64,000 nucleotides of DNA, taken from the NCBI GenBank assembly GCA_963708725.1, contig CAVPTL010000013.1, positions 1 to 64,000 on the forward strand. Reading direction: 5' to 3'. Within the stretch, counting starts at the first letter, position 1. Each line of letters begins with the position of its first letter. Under the pieces are notes generated by a model. That model was given only the letters and a program-made list of their open reading frames with translations, was not told the DNA's origin and searched no databases. The position numbers and the translations under genes are program-made. The DNA comes from CAVPTL01 sp963708725. GTDB taxonomy: Bacteria; Actinomycetota; Thermoleophilia; Gaiellales; JAICJC01. Of the stretch, positions 53,283 to 61,488 are shown piece after piece.

Positions 53283-55238
53283 ATGGCGCGAAAGATTCCT
53301 GTTCTCGGCCGCATGCTCGGCGCCCCGGCACTGTTTGCCATCGCCTACGGCGAGATCGGAAGCTCGCTGTATTTCGCGCTTGGCCTGACCTCGGTATATG
53401 CGCTGTCGGCCACGCCGTTCGTGTTCCTCGCTGCGGGCCTCCTGTTCGCGCTCGCCGCCGCGGCCTACGCCGAAGGCGGAGCCACCATCGCCGAGCCCGG
53501 CGGCGCCGCGAGCTTTGCCCGGCGGGCGTTCAACGATCTGGTCGGCTTCATCGCAGGGTGGGCCGCCGCCCTCGACTACGTGATCGCGATCGCGCTCTCA
53601 GCCCTGTTCGTGCCGCGATATCTGACCGGAGCGTTCGGTCATCCCAACGCGCTCTCGGATCGCCAGGCGGCGCTTGCAGCCGTCGGAGTTCTGGCTGCGA
53701 TCACCGCGCTTCGGATGGTTCGGCGCACGAATGCCTACATGGCCGGCATCCTGCTTGCGATCCTCGATCTGCTGGTGCAGGTGAGCCTGGCGGTGCTCGG
53801 CATCGTGCTGTTGTTCAACTACCACCGGCTGACCAACAACATCAACCTCGGGGTCGAGCCGACCTGGAACTCGCTGGCGTTCTCGCTGCCGGTCGCGATG
53901 GTTGCCTACACCGGCCTGGAGAAGGTGTCGTCACTCACCGGCCTGGCCAAGGACCCCGGGCGCACCGTTCCGGCCAGCATCCGGACATCGGCGATCACCG
54001 TGGTGATCATCTATGCGGCCGTGGCCACCGCCGCGGTGTCGGCCTTCCCGTCACACCGCGACCCACACGCCCCCGCCGGGTATTCGAGCGCGCTTTCGAC
54101 CACGTGGGTGAACGCACCGCTGCTTGGACTCGTGCACGCGATCGGGCGCCACACCCCGTGGTGGTTCGAGGATCTGTTACGGATCGGGGTGGGGCTGACC
54201 GCGGTTGCCATCCTGCTGCTTGCGATCACCACCAGCGTCTCGGGCTTTGCCCGCATGGCAGAGTCGATGGGACGGCACGTGCAGGTGCCTTCGGTGTTCG
54301 CCCGCCGCAGCCGCCGGGTACTGGCGGCGCCGGCTGCCATCGCCGCGATCGGATTCCTGTCGGCCGGGTTCATCGTGGTGGCGTCGTTCTTCCAGGGCGA
54401 GGAAACCCTGACGCTGGCGTCGCTCTACAGCTTCGGCATTCTGCTGGCGTTCACGATCACCCAGGCGTCGATCATCTGGTTGCGGATCACCGAGCCCGAC
54501 ATGCCCCGCGCGTTCATGATGCACGGCAACGTGCGGGTGCGGGGGCGCCTGATCCCGCTGACGTCGGTCGCCGGCGCGATTCTCTCGTTTGCCGCGTGGG
54601 TGCTGGCGCTGGGCACCCACCCGGGCGCTCGGATCGTCGGTCCGCTCTGGATGATCGCGGGGCTTTTGATGTACACGGGAGTACGGATCCGAGCAGGTCT
54701 GCCGCTGCTCGACACGGTCGATCTGGCGGCCCCGCCGCCGGCGTCGGTGACCGAGTTGCAACAGGGGGCCGTGGTCGTGCCGCTCGAACGGCTCGACCTG
54801 ATCGGTGAGGAGATGATGGCGACGGCCTGCCGGCTTGCTCTCGATGCGGGGTCGGTGGTGGTGGGGGTGAGCGCGATCGTGGTCCCGGTCAGGGATCCGC
54901 TGGACGCCCCGCGTCCCGACCGCGAACGCGAGGTCGCCGAGGTGCAGGCGGCCGCCGAGTCACTGGCCGCCGAGTACAAGGTCACCTACATCGGCGTGAC
55001 CGGCCGCACCCGAAGCCCTGGGCGCATGATCGTGGATGCGGCGATCGAGCACGAGGCGTCGGTGATCGTGGTGGGTGCACCCTCCAAACCGCGCCGCGGG
55101 CGAACCATGCAAGAGGAGTTCTTCGGGCGAACGGTGGACTTCATCCTCCGGAAAGCGCCGTGCCGTGTGATCGTCACGCACTTCCCGGGATCCGCGCTCG
55201 ACCTCCCCGAGGACGCGGTCGCTACCGCTCCAGGATAG
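53283..55238 (+). CDS. APC permease with C-terminal universal stress domain, copy 2
   Basis: A 651-residue paralogue of the 51148 product with the same start pattern (AIAYGEIGSSLYFALGLTSV), 12 predicted helices, VAMVAYTGLEKVSSL in helix 6 and a C-terminal Usp domain (GAVVVPLERLDLIGEEMMATACRLALDAG) ending PCRVIVTHFPG. Identity between the copies is moderate, so the duplication is not recent. TAAGCT (53268-53273), overlapping the small gene's stop, lies 9 nt before ATG 53283. It converges on hom with a 17 bp overlap. Substrate unknown: amino acid or K+. Confidence 0.9.
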   Translation: MARKIPVLGRMLGAPALFAIAYGEIGSSLYFALGLTSVYALSATPFVFLAAGLLFALAAAAYAEGGATIAEPGGAASFARRAFNDLVGFIAGWAAALDYVIAIALSALFVPRYLTGAFGHPNALSDRQAALAAVGVLAAITALRMVRRTNAYMAGILLAILDLLVQVSLAVLGIVLLFNYHRLTNNINLGVEPTWNSLAFSLPVAMVAYTGLEKVSSLTGLAKDPGRTVPASIRTSAITVVIIYAAVATAAVSAFPSHRDPHAPAGYSSALSTTWVNAPLLGLVHAIGRHTPWWFEDLLRIGVGLTAVAILLLAITTSVSGFARMAESMGRHVQVPSVFARRSRRVLAAPAAIAAIGFLSAGFIVVASFFQGEETLTLASLYSFGILLAFTITQASIIWLRITEPDMPRAFMMHGNVRVRGRLIPLTSVAGAILSFAAWVLALGTHPGARIVGPLWMIAGLLMYTGVRIRAGLPLLDTVDLAAPPPASVTELQQGAVVVPLERLDLIGEEMMATACRLALDAGSVVVGVSAIVVPVRDPLDAPRPDREREVAEVQAAAESLAAEYKVTYIGVTGRTRSPGRMIVDAAIEHEASVIVVGAPSKPRRGRTMQEEFFGRTVDFILRKAPCRVIVTHFPGSALDLPEDAVATAPG

Positions 55239-56493
55239 GAAGCACGACCGGAGCTGAACGGCTGAAGCCAAAGCCCGCGACGGCCGCGGTGGCCGCGCGT
55301 ACCGAGCCCTCGCGCGCCGCGTGGGTGAGGATCACGATGTGCACGTCGTCACCGACCGGGTGCTGCACCACCTGGGCAACCGACGCGCCGTGGTCGCCGA
55401 GGGCCTGGGCGACCTGTGCGAGCACGCCCGGTTCGTCGGCGACCCGGAATCTGACATAGAACGGGCTCTCCAAATCGGCGACCGGCAACCGCTCGAGCTC
55501 GCGGTAGTAGCCGTCGTGCTGGAGAAATCCGGTGCCGCGGGTGCCGATCACCGAAATCAGGTCACCGATCACCGCGGTGGCCGTCTCCTCGCCGCCGGCG
55601 CCCGGCCCGATCAGAATCACCTCGCGGATCGACTCGCCTCGCAGCATGACCGCGTTGAACGCGCCCTCGACCGCCGCGAGCGGGTGGTCGTTGCGCAGCA
55701 GGCACGGATGCACGCGGGCCGAGACGCGGGCACCTTCGCGGAGCGCCGATGCAATCAGCTTGACCGAATAGCCGAGCTGACTGGCGTGGGCGACATCGGC
55801 CAGGTCGAGGCCGTCGATGCCGACGTAGTCGACCTCCTCGAGCCGCACCCGGTTATGGAACGCGATCGAGGCCAGGATCGCGATCTTGGCCGCGGCGTCA
55901 CCGCCGGTCACATCCTCGGTGGGGTCGGCCTCGGCGTAGCCCAGCTCCTGAGCCTCGGCCAGCGCGTCGGCGTACGACGCTCCGGCGTGGATCATGCGGC
56001 TGAGGATGAAGTTGGTGGTGCCGTTGACGATGCCGTCGATGCGGTGCACACCGCTGACGACCATCGACTCGCGCAGCACCCGGATCACGGGAATCGCGGC
56101 GCACACGCTGGCTTCGAAGCGAAGCTGAACGCCCTGACGCTCGGCTTCGGTGAACAGCTCTTCGCCGTGGCGAGAAAGCAGCTGCTTGTTGGCAGAGACC
56201 ACCGACTTGCCGGCGCGCAGCAGTTCGAGCACGTATCCGCGGGTGGGTTCGACGCCCCCCATGACCTCGGCGACCACGGAGATCGAGGGGTCGTCGCGGA
56301 GTCGCTCGAAATCGGTGGTGAGCAGGCCCGCGGGAGCATCGGGGTGTCGCTCGGGATGGCGCACGAGCGCTGCGGCCACCTCGACCGGGCTTCCGGTCAC
56401 CCGCTCGATCGACGCCGTGCTCTCGCGCAGCAGCCGATCGACGGCGGAGCCGACAGTTCCAAACCCGAGCAGTCCGATCGTGATCGCAGGCAT
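55222..56493 (-). CDS. hom: Homoserine dehydrogenase
   Basis: A 423-residue NAD(P)-dependent enzyme reducing aspartate semialdehyde to homoserine. ITIGLLGFGTVGSAV is the Rossmann loop. VVAEVMGGVEPTRGYVLELLRAGKSVVSANKQLL, FEASVCAAIPVIRVL, DGIVNGTTNFILS and AQELGYAEADPTEDVTGGDAAAK form the active site. A C-terminal ACT domain (about 345-420, FRVADEPGVLAQVAQALGD) is present for feedback by threonine. A TATCGT box lies 8 nt before the ATG (minus strand). It lies next to thrC and thrB but on the other strand. Confidence 0.96.
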   Translation of the reverse strand: MPAITIGLLGFGTVGSAVDRLLRESTASIERVTGSPVEVAAALVRHPERHPDAPAGLLTTDFERLRDDPSISVVAEVMGGVEPTRGYVLELLRAGKSVVSANKQLLSRHGEELFTEAERQGVQLRFEASVCAAIPVIRVLRESMVVSGVHRIDGIVNGTTNFILSRMIHAGASYADALAEAQELGYAEADPTEDVTGGDAAAKIAILASIAFHNRVRLEEVDYVGIDGLDLADVAHASQLGYSVKLIASALREGARVSARVHPCLLRNDHPLAAVEGAFNAVMLRGESIREVILIGPGAGGEETATAVIGDLISVIGTRGTGFLQHDGYYRELERLPVADLESPFYVRFRVADEPGVLAQVAQALGDHGASVAQVVQHPVGDDVHIVILTHAAREGSVRAATAAVAGFGFSRSAPVVLPILER

Positions 56494-56565
56494 GACTGCG
56501 CACGATAGAAGAACCGAGCCGTGCGAGCGCGCGCATCCGTTTGCGCGTCGCGATAGGCTCCAACT

Positions 56566-56988
56566 ATGAAGCTCTTGATTGTGGGATGTGGACGGGTGGG
56601 TTCATCGATCGCCACCCAGATGGCCGCCGACGGCAACGAGGTCAGCGTCGTCGATGAAGACGCCGAAGCCGCCCAGCGGCTTCCCGACTCGTGGACCGGC
56701 AGGTTCTTCCACGGACACGGACTTGATCTCGACGTTCTGATCGACGCCGGGATCGAAACCGCGGACGCCGTGGTGGTCGCGACCGACGGCGACAACACCA
56801 ATATCGTGATCGCTCAGGTGGCCCAGCGGCGGTTCAACTGCCCGTGCGTCGTCACCCGCGTTCTCGACCCAGCCCGGGCGGCGTTCTACTCCTCCCAGGG
56901 TCTGCGGACGGTGTGCGCGACATCAGCGGCGATCGACTCGACAATGGACGCCATCTGCGCCACGCCTGGTCGCAACGCGGCCGCATAG
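56566..56988 (+). CDS. TrkA-N (RCK) domain protein
   Basis: A 140-residue NAD-binding regulatory domain of the Trk/Ktr K+ uptake type. LLIVGCGRVGSSIATQM is the Rossmann loop, VVDEDAEAAQRL the ribose acid, and AVVVATDGDNTNIVIAQVAQRRF the later fold. It lacks the RCK_C (TrkA-C) domain that the next gene has, and together they could form a hetero-octameric gating ring. TAGGCT lies 6 nt before the ATG. No TrkH/KtrB channel is in the window. Confidence 0.92.
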   Translation: MKLLIVGCGRVGSSIATQMAADGNEVSVVDEDAEAAQRLPDSWTGRFFHGHGLDLDVLIDAGIETADAVVVATDGDNTNIVIAQVAQRRFNCPCVVTRVLDPARAAFYSSQGLRTVCATSAAIDSTMDAICATPGRNAAA

Positions 56989-57009
56989 CCGACAAAGGAT
57001 CCTGAGACC

Positions 57010-57672
57010 ATGTACATCTTGATCGTTGGTGGCGGCAAGGTGGGAACGAACCTGACCGCGGCGCTGATGAAGATGGGGCATGAGGTGTCGCTGCTCGACA
57101 ACGACCGGCACCGCTACGGCTTGCTCGAAGAGAAGTTCGAGCACATTGCCCGGTTCGGTGACGCGACCGAGCTGTACGTGCTCGAGCGCGCCGGTGTCGA
57201 GCGCGCCGATCTGGTGGTGGCGGTGACCGGCGACGACGAGGACAACCTGATCGTGTGCCAGGTGGCACGCGACAAGTACAACGTGCCGAAGGTGATCGCG
57301 CGTGTCAACGACCCCCGTAACCAGCCGCATTTCGACATGCTGGGGATCAGCCTGACGGTGTCGGCCACGGTCACGATCCTGGCGTTGATCGAGCACGAGC
57401 TGCCCCAGCATGAGTTGGTGACGCTGCTTGATCTGCGCCGTGAAAACCTGGAGATCGTCGAGTTCGCGATCGACACGAACTCCCCGGTGGCGGGTCGGAT
57501 GGTGCGCGAGCTGAATCTGCCCAGCCGGTCGCGGCTGATCTCTGTGAGCCGCGACGGCCGAGCCGAGATCGCCGTGGGTGAGACCGAGTTGAAGCCGGGT
57601 GATCTGGTGATGGCGATTCTGGAGCCGGGCGTCGAGGATGAGCTGAAATCCGTGCTCATGCCGGCGGGCTAG
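57010..57672 (+). CDS. TrkA K+ uptake regulator with RCK_C domain
   Basis: A 220-residue protein with TrkA-N (ILIVGGGKVGTNLTAALM, DLVVAVTGDDEDNLIVCQVAR) at 1-130 and TrkA-C at about 140-220 (LEIVEFAIDTNSPVAGRMV, LKPGDLVMAILEPG). It gates a K+ channel subunit in response to nucleotides. It follows the N-only TrkA gene by 21 bp, a typical pair. The thrC gene begins 4 bp after its stop and may share the transcript. Its membrane partner is outside the window. Confidence 0.94.
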   Translation: MYILIVGGGKVGTNLTAALMKMGHEVSLLDNDRHRYGLLEEKFEHIARFGDATELYVLERAGVERADLVVAVTGDDEDNLIVCQVARDKYNVPKVIARVNDPRNQPHFDMLGISLTVSATVTILALIEHELPQHELVTLLDLRRENLEIVEFAIDTNSPVAGRMVRELNLPSRSRLISVSRDGRAEIAVGETELKPGDLVMAILEPGVEDELKSVLMPAG

Positions 57673-57676
57673 CGCG

Positions 57677-58720
57677 GTGACCGGACTGATCGATCGCTAT
57701 CGCGACCGGCTTCCGGTCTCGGATCTGACGCCCGTGGTGTCGCTGGGCGAAGGCAACACTCCGCTGCTTCCCGCCCCGCGCATCTCGGCGCTGCTTGGCG
57801 TGGAGGTCTATCTCAAGTACGAGGGCGCGAATCCCACCGGCTCGTTCAAGGATCGTGGGATGACGATGGCTGTCTCCAAGGCGCTCGAGGAGGGCGCGAC
57901 CGCCGCTGTGTGCGCCTCGACGGGAAACACCTCGGCGTCGGCGGCAGCCTATTGCGGACGGGCGGGAATCAGGCTCGTGGTGGTGTTGCCGGAAGGGGCG
58001 ATCGCGCGGGGAAAGCTCGCCCAGGCACAGATCTGCGGCGCCCGCGTGGTCGCGATTCAGGGCACGTTTGACGACGCCCTGGACATGGTGCGCGAGCTGG
58101 TTGAGCGGCGCCCGCTGGCACTGCTCAACTCGATCAACCCGTTTCGACTCGAGGGTCAGAAGACCGCCGCCTTCGAGGTCATCGAGCAGCTTGGTGGCGT
58201 CCCCGACTGGACCGCCCTGCCGGTTGGTAACGGCGGCAACATCACCGCCTACTGGAAGGGTTTCGGCGAGAGCGGGGTCGCGCCCAGGATGCTGGCGGGA
58301 CAGGCCGCGGGCGCGGCGCCGCTTGCAATTCGCGCGCCGGTTTCATCGCCTCAGACGATTGCCACCGCGATCCGGATCGGTAACCCGGCCCGCCTCGACC
58401 AGGCGCTCGCTGCGGTGGACGATTCAAACGGTGGTATCCGCGCCATCGATGACGCCGACATCCTGAGCGCCTACCGGATGCTCGCCCAGGACGAGGGTGT
58501 GTTCTGTGAGCCTGCATCGGCCGCGTCGGTGGCGGCGCTGATCGCCGCCGTCGGGGACGGACTCGTGGCCCGGGGCTCGACGGTGGTGTGCGTCCTCACC
58601 GGTCACGGATTGAAGGATCCCGATACCGCCGGGGCCGAGGGCGCAGAGATCGTGCGCTGCCCGCCGCGGGTCGATGAGCTCGAGCGGGTCGCGTTCGACC
58701 TGGAGCCGGTGCTTGCCTGA
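57677..58720 (+). CDS. thrC: Threonine synthase
   Basis: A 347-residue PLP enzyme turning O-phosphohomoserine into threonine. SLGEGNTPLL and KYEGANPTGSFKDRGM (PLP Lys) define the site. ASTGNTSASAAAYCGRAGI is the phosphate loop, LPVGNGGNITAYWKGF the Gly-rich loop. The end VVCVLTGHGLKDPD is also typical. It is the short class without the extra domain. thrB starts inside its 3' end (8 bp overlap), so thrCB form one coupled unit. Confidence 0.96.
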   Translation: MTGLIDRYRDRLPVSDLTPVVSLGEGNTPLLPAPRISALLGVEVYLKYEGANPTGSFKDRGMTMAVSKALEEGATAAVCASTGNTSASAAAYCGRAGIRLVVVLPEGAIARGKLAQAQICGARVVAIQGTFDDALDMVRELVERRPLALLNSINPFRLEGQKTAAFEVIEQLGGVPDWTALPVGNGGNITAYWKGFGESGVAPRMLAGQAAGAAPLAIRAPVSSPQTIATAIRIGNPARLDQALAAVDDSNGGIRAIDDADILSAYRMLAQDEGVFCEPASAASVAALIAAVGDGLVARGSTVVCVLTGHGLKDPDTAGAEGAEIVRCPPRVDELERVAFDLEPVLA

Positions 58721-59588
58721 GCGCCTGACCGTGAACGCTCCGGCGTCGTCGGCCAACCTGGGGCCGGGGTTCGATTGCCTTGCGGTCGCGCTCGAGCTGC
58801 GAAATCGGGTTGAGATCAGCGCGACGGGCGGTGAGACGACCACGGTTACCGCGGAGGGTGAGGGCGCCTCGAGACTTCCGGCGAATGCCGGCGAGAACCT
58901 GTTTGTGCGGGCGTTCACCGCCACCGGCGCCGACGCCCGTGGGCTGACAATGCACATGACAAACGCGGTACCGTTTGCCAAGGGCCTTGGGTCGAGCGCG
59001 GCGACGATCGCCGCCGGGGTGCTCGCGGGCCTGGCATGGCAGGGTGACGACCGTGACCCATTCCCGCTTGCGGTCGAACTCGAAGGTCACCCGGACAATG
59101 TCGCCGCGGCGCTCTTTGGCGGCGTGCAGCTCTCGTGGAAGTCGTCACGCGGCCCCCGTACGGTGGCGCTCGGCTCCGCGCCGGTCGAGTTCATTGCAGT
59201 GATCCCACCGTACGAGCTCTCCACCGAGCAGGCTCGCGCGGCCATCCCGCCGCAGGTGCCGGTGTTCGACGCGGTGCATACCGCGTCTCGGGCGGCGCTT
59301 CTGGTGGCGGCGATCGAGCAGGGGAGGGCCGATCTCCTGGCCGATGCGCTCGACGACCGCCTGCATGAGCCATATCGGGCTCCTCTGGTGCCGTTGCTGG
59401 CGGCGGTACGGGCGCGCCTGGGTGACCTCCCCGCGTTCGGGGCGACGCTCTCGGGCGCAGGGCCGACTGTGCTTGTGTGGGTGGAGTCGGGATCTGTCGC
59501 GGCGGTCGCGGCCGGCCTCGAGGGTATCGAGGACTCGGTGGTGCGGCCGCTTTCAGTGGCGTCGGCCGGCGCTGCCGTCTCAGCCTGA
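58713..59588 (+). CDS. thrB: Homoserine kinase
   Basis: A 291-residue GHMP kinase phosphorylating homoserine. VNAPASSANLGPGFDCLAVAL is motif 1, VPFAKGLGSSAATIAAGV motif 2 (ATP loop), ELEGHPDNVAAALFGG the substrate block, and AFGATLSGAGPTVLVW motif 3. TTG 58713 overlaps the thrC stop by 8 bp and places the first conserved strand a few residues in; GTG 58731 is an alternative. With hom on the other side of trkA it completes the threonine branch. Confidence 0.94.
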   Translation: MPERLTVNAPASSANLGPGFDCLAVALELRNRVEISATGGETTTVTAEGEGASRLPANAGENLFVRAFTATGADARGLTMHMTNAVPFAKGLGSSAATIAAGVLAGLAWQGDDRDPFPLAVELEGHPDNVAAALFGGVQLSWKSSRGPRTVALGSAPVEFIAVIPPYELSTEQARAAIPPQVPVFDAVHTASRAALLVAAIEQGRADLLADALDDRLHEPYRAPLVPLLAAVRARLGDLPAFGATLSGAGPTVLVWVESGSVAAVAAGLEGIEDSVVRPLSVASAGAAVSA

Positions 59589-59722
59589 TTCTGTCAACAG
59601 TTCCGTGACGGACTCGGTGCACACCTGCGGCGTGGTCGGTGTGGATCCGCGCGACACCTGCCGTGGACGATGGGGCGGTCCATGTACCGGCACGTCCTGT
59701 GCCCCTTCGAAAGGATCGATGG

Positions 59723-61426
59723 GTGAACCGTTTCCTACGCTTCGTCCTGCCGTTCGCCACCGCAGCAGCCGCCTTCGGGTGCCTGGCTCCGGGCGTCGCG
59801 GCGGCCGGCACCTACACCGTGACATCTGCGACGTCGGCCGACTCAAGCAGGTGGGTGTTCACGCACACCGACGGGTTTGCGGGGTGCTCACGCACGAGCT
59901 ATCCGGGAGTCTGCGCGGCGAGCGACGTCAACCGTCCCACGCCGCTTCGGATCTTCGGGTCGGGCGACGTGACCGGCGGCGGTGTGGGCCTGTGGAGCTG
60001 GTACGCACCGGCCACCACGACCATCGTCAGGGGCTCGGTGGACGTCTCATACACGACCACGGCACCCGGCACGAGCGTCTATCTCAAGGCGCGCACCACC
60101 GCGCAGAACTTCGACAATCTCCCGCGTCGCTACGAATCGACCGGCGACGGCGCAAACACCTGGGCGATTCCCGGTAACACCAACGTCGTGGGGCTCGCGA
60201 TGCGCTCCAACGACAAGCGCACCTACGGCAACAAGTGGGCCAACACCCTTCAGATCAAGCAGTTCACGATCGTGCTGTCCGACTCGACCGCGCCGACCCT
60301 GTCGGTGAGCGGCGCGCTCACAACCGGCCAATGGCTCAACGACGCCCAGCCGGTGTGCCTTTCGGCCACCGCCAACGACGCCGGCGCGGGGGTCGCGGGG
60401 CTCGAGTTGGACGACTCGACGGGGCGCACGATCGACTCCTACGAGGTGCCGAAGCAGAGCGCGACCCAGCCAGGCGCTGTGAATGTCGTGCGCTCCCTGT
60501 GCGCGTCGCTCTCGGATCTCGGCGAGGGCATCCACCAGCTCGAGGTTGTCGCGCGCGACGCGGCCGGCGTGGTGACCACGCATCCCCTCACGGTGAAGGT
60601 CGACACCGTCGCACCAACCGCCAGCGATATGACTCCCGCCGATCGCACCACCGAACGGCGAGCGCCGGTGTCGTTTTCGATCGACGCCGGGCCGAGCGGG
60701 ATCTCGGCCTTCACGGCTGACCTCGACGGGGCTGCGATGCCGATCACCGGAAGTGAGGCGTCGCTGACGCCGACCACGGATCTCGCACTCGGCCTGCATA
60801 CCGTGCGATGGAGTGCCACCGACGGAGCAGGCAATACGGCGCACGGGCAGTGGAGTTTCACCGTGGCCAACGCCCTGCCCCGGAGCATCACCGGTACCGG
60901 GCCACGCCTGATCGTCCACGGAAAATCGGCGCGGCTGACGTTCCATCTGGTGGGCGACGCCGGGGCGATCGCGGGCGCCGAAGTCCGCCTGCAGTCGCGG
61001 ATCGGCTCGGGGGCCTACACCGCCGGACGTGAGCTGAAGGCCTCTGCCACCGGTACGATCTCGGTGGTGGTCCGCCCGACCAGGACGACCGTCTATCGGG
61101 TGTCGCTGGTCGCCTCGCCCACGGTCGCGACCACGCACATCGTGAAGGTGGTCGAGCAGCTTCATCTCGCCTCCGCCGCCCACATCCTCCGCCTCGGCCA
61201 CCAGCTGCGATTGACTCCGTGGGAGTCGTCGCGGCATGGCCGGTTCCGGGTGCGCGTACAGCTGCATACACGCTCGGGCTGGAAGCTGGTTGGCCGGTTG
61301 CGGATCAACACCACCATCAAGGTGAAGCCGCTCGTGCGCGGCCGCTACCTGTTCCGGGTGGTCGGGCCGACCACCGGAGCGGTGGTCACCCGGGCGAGCC
61401 GGATCGTCGCCGTCAACGTGATCTAG
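59723..61426 (+). CDS. Secreted multi-domain protein with Ig-like repeats
   Basis: A 567-residue exported protein of unknown function. GTG 59723 has AAAGGA before it and starts a signal peptide (FLRFVLPFATAAAAFGCLAPGVAAAG, cleavage near AAA). The mature N-terminal domain (to about 190) is beta-rich with conserved-looking Cys. Two bacterial Ig-like segments follow (APTLSVSGALTTGQWL... and VDTVAPTASDMTPADR...TDGAGNTAHGQWSFTV). The last 170 residues are basic and beta-rich (RFRVRVQLHTRSGWKLVGRL). The family is unrecognised. It is likely a cell-surface or matrix protein, followed by a strong hairpin. Confidence 0.8.
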   Translation: MNRFLRFVLPFATAAAAFGCLAPGVAAAGTYTVTSATSADSSRWVFTHTDGFAGCSRTSYPGVCAASDVNRPTPLRIFGSGDVTGGGVGLWSWYAPATTTIVRGSVDVSYTTTAPGTSVYLKARTTAQNFDNLPRRYESTGDGANTWAIPGNTNVVGLAMRSNDKRTYGNKWANTLQIKQFTIVLSDSTAPTLSVSGALTTGQWLNDAQPVCLSATANDAGAGVAGLELDDSTGRTIDSYEVPKQSATQPGAVNVVRSLCASLSDLGEGIHQLEVVARDAAGVVTTHPLTVKVDTVAPTASDMTPADRTTERRAPVSFSIDAGPSGISAFTADLDGAAMPITGSEASLTPTTDLALGLHTVRWSATDGAGNTAHGQWSFTVANALPRSITGTGPRLIVHGKSARLTFHLVGDAGAIAGAEVRLQSRIGSGAYTAGRELKASATGTISVVVRPTRTTVYRVSLVASPTVATTHIVKVVEQLHLASAAHILRLGHQLRLTPWESSRHGRFRVRVQLHTRSGWKLVGRLRINTTIKVKPLVRGRYLFRVVGPTTGAVVTRASRIVAVNVI

Positions 61427-61434
61427 CGACGTCC

Positions 61435-61472
61435 GCCGATCGGGGGCGCCCTGGTGGGCGTCTCCGATCGGC
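61435..61472 (+). terminator. Hairpin after the secreted protein gene
   Basis: A 17-bp stem (61435-61451 with 61456-61472) around loop TGGT. All positions pair if two G-U pairs are allowed on the plus strand. It lies 9 bp after the stop at 61426 and just before the pcrA promoter. No U-tract follows, so intrinsic termination would be atypical. It could also insulate the helicase promoter. Confidence 0.6.
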
Positions 61473-61488
61473 ACGTCGATACACTGCG

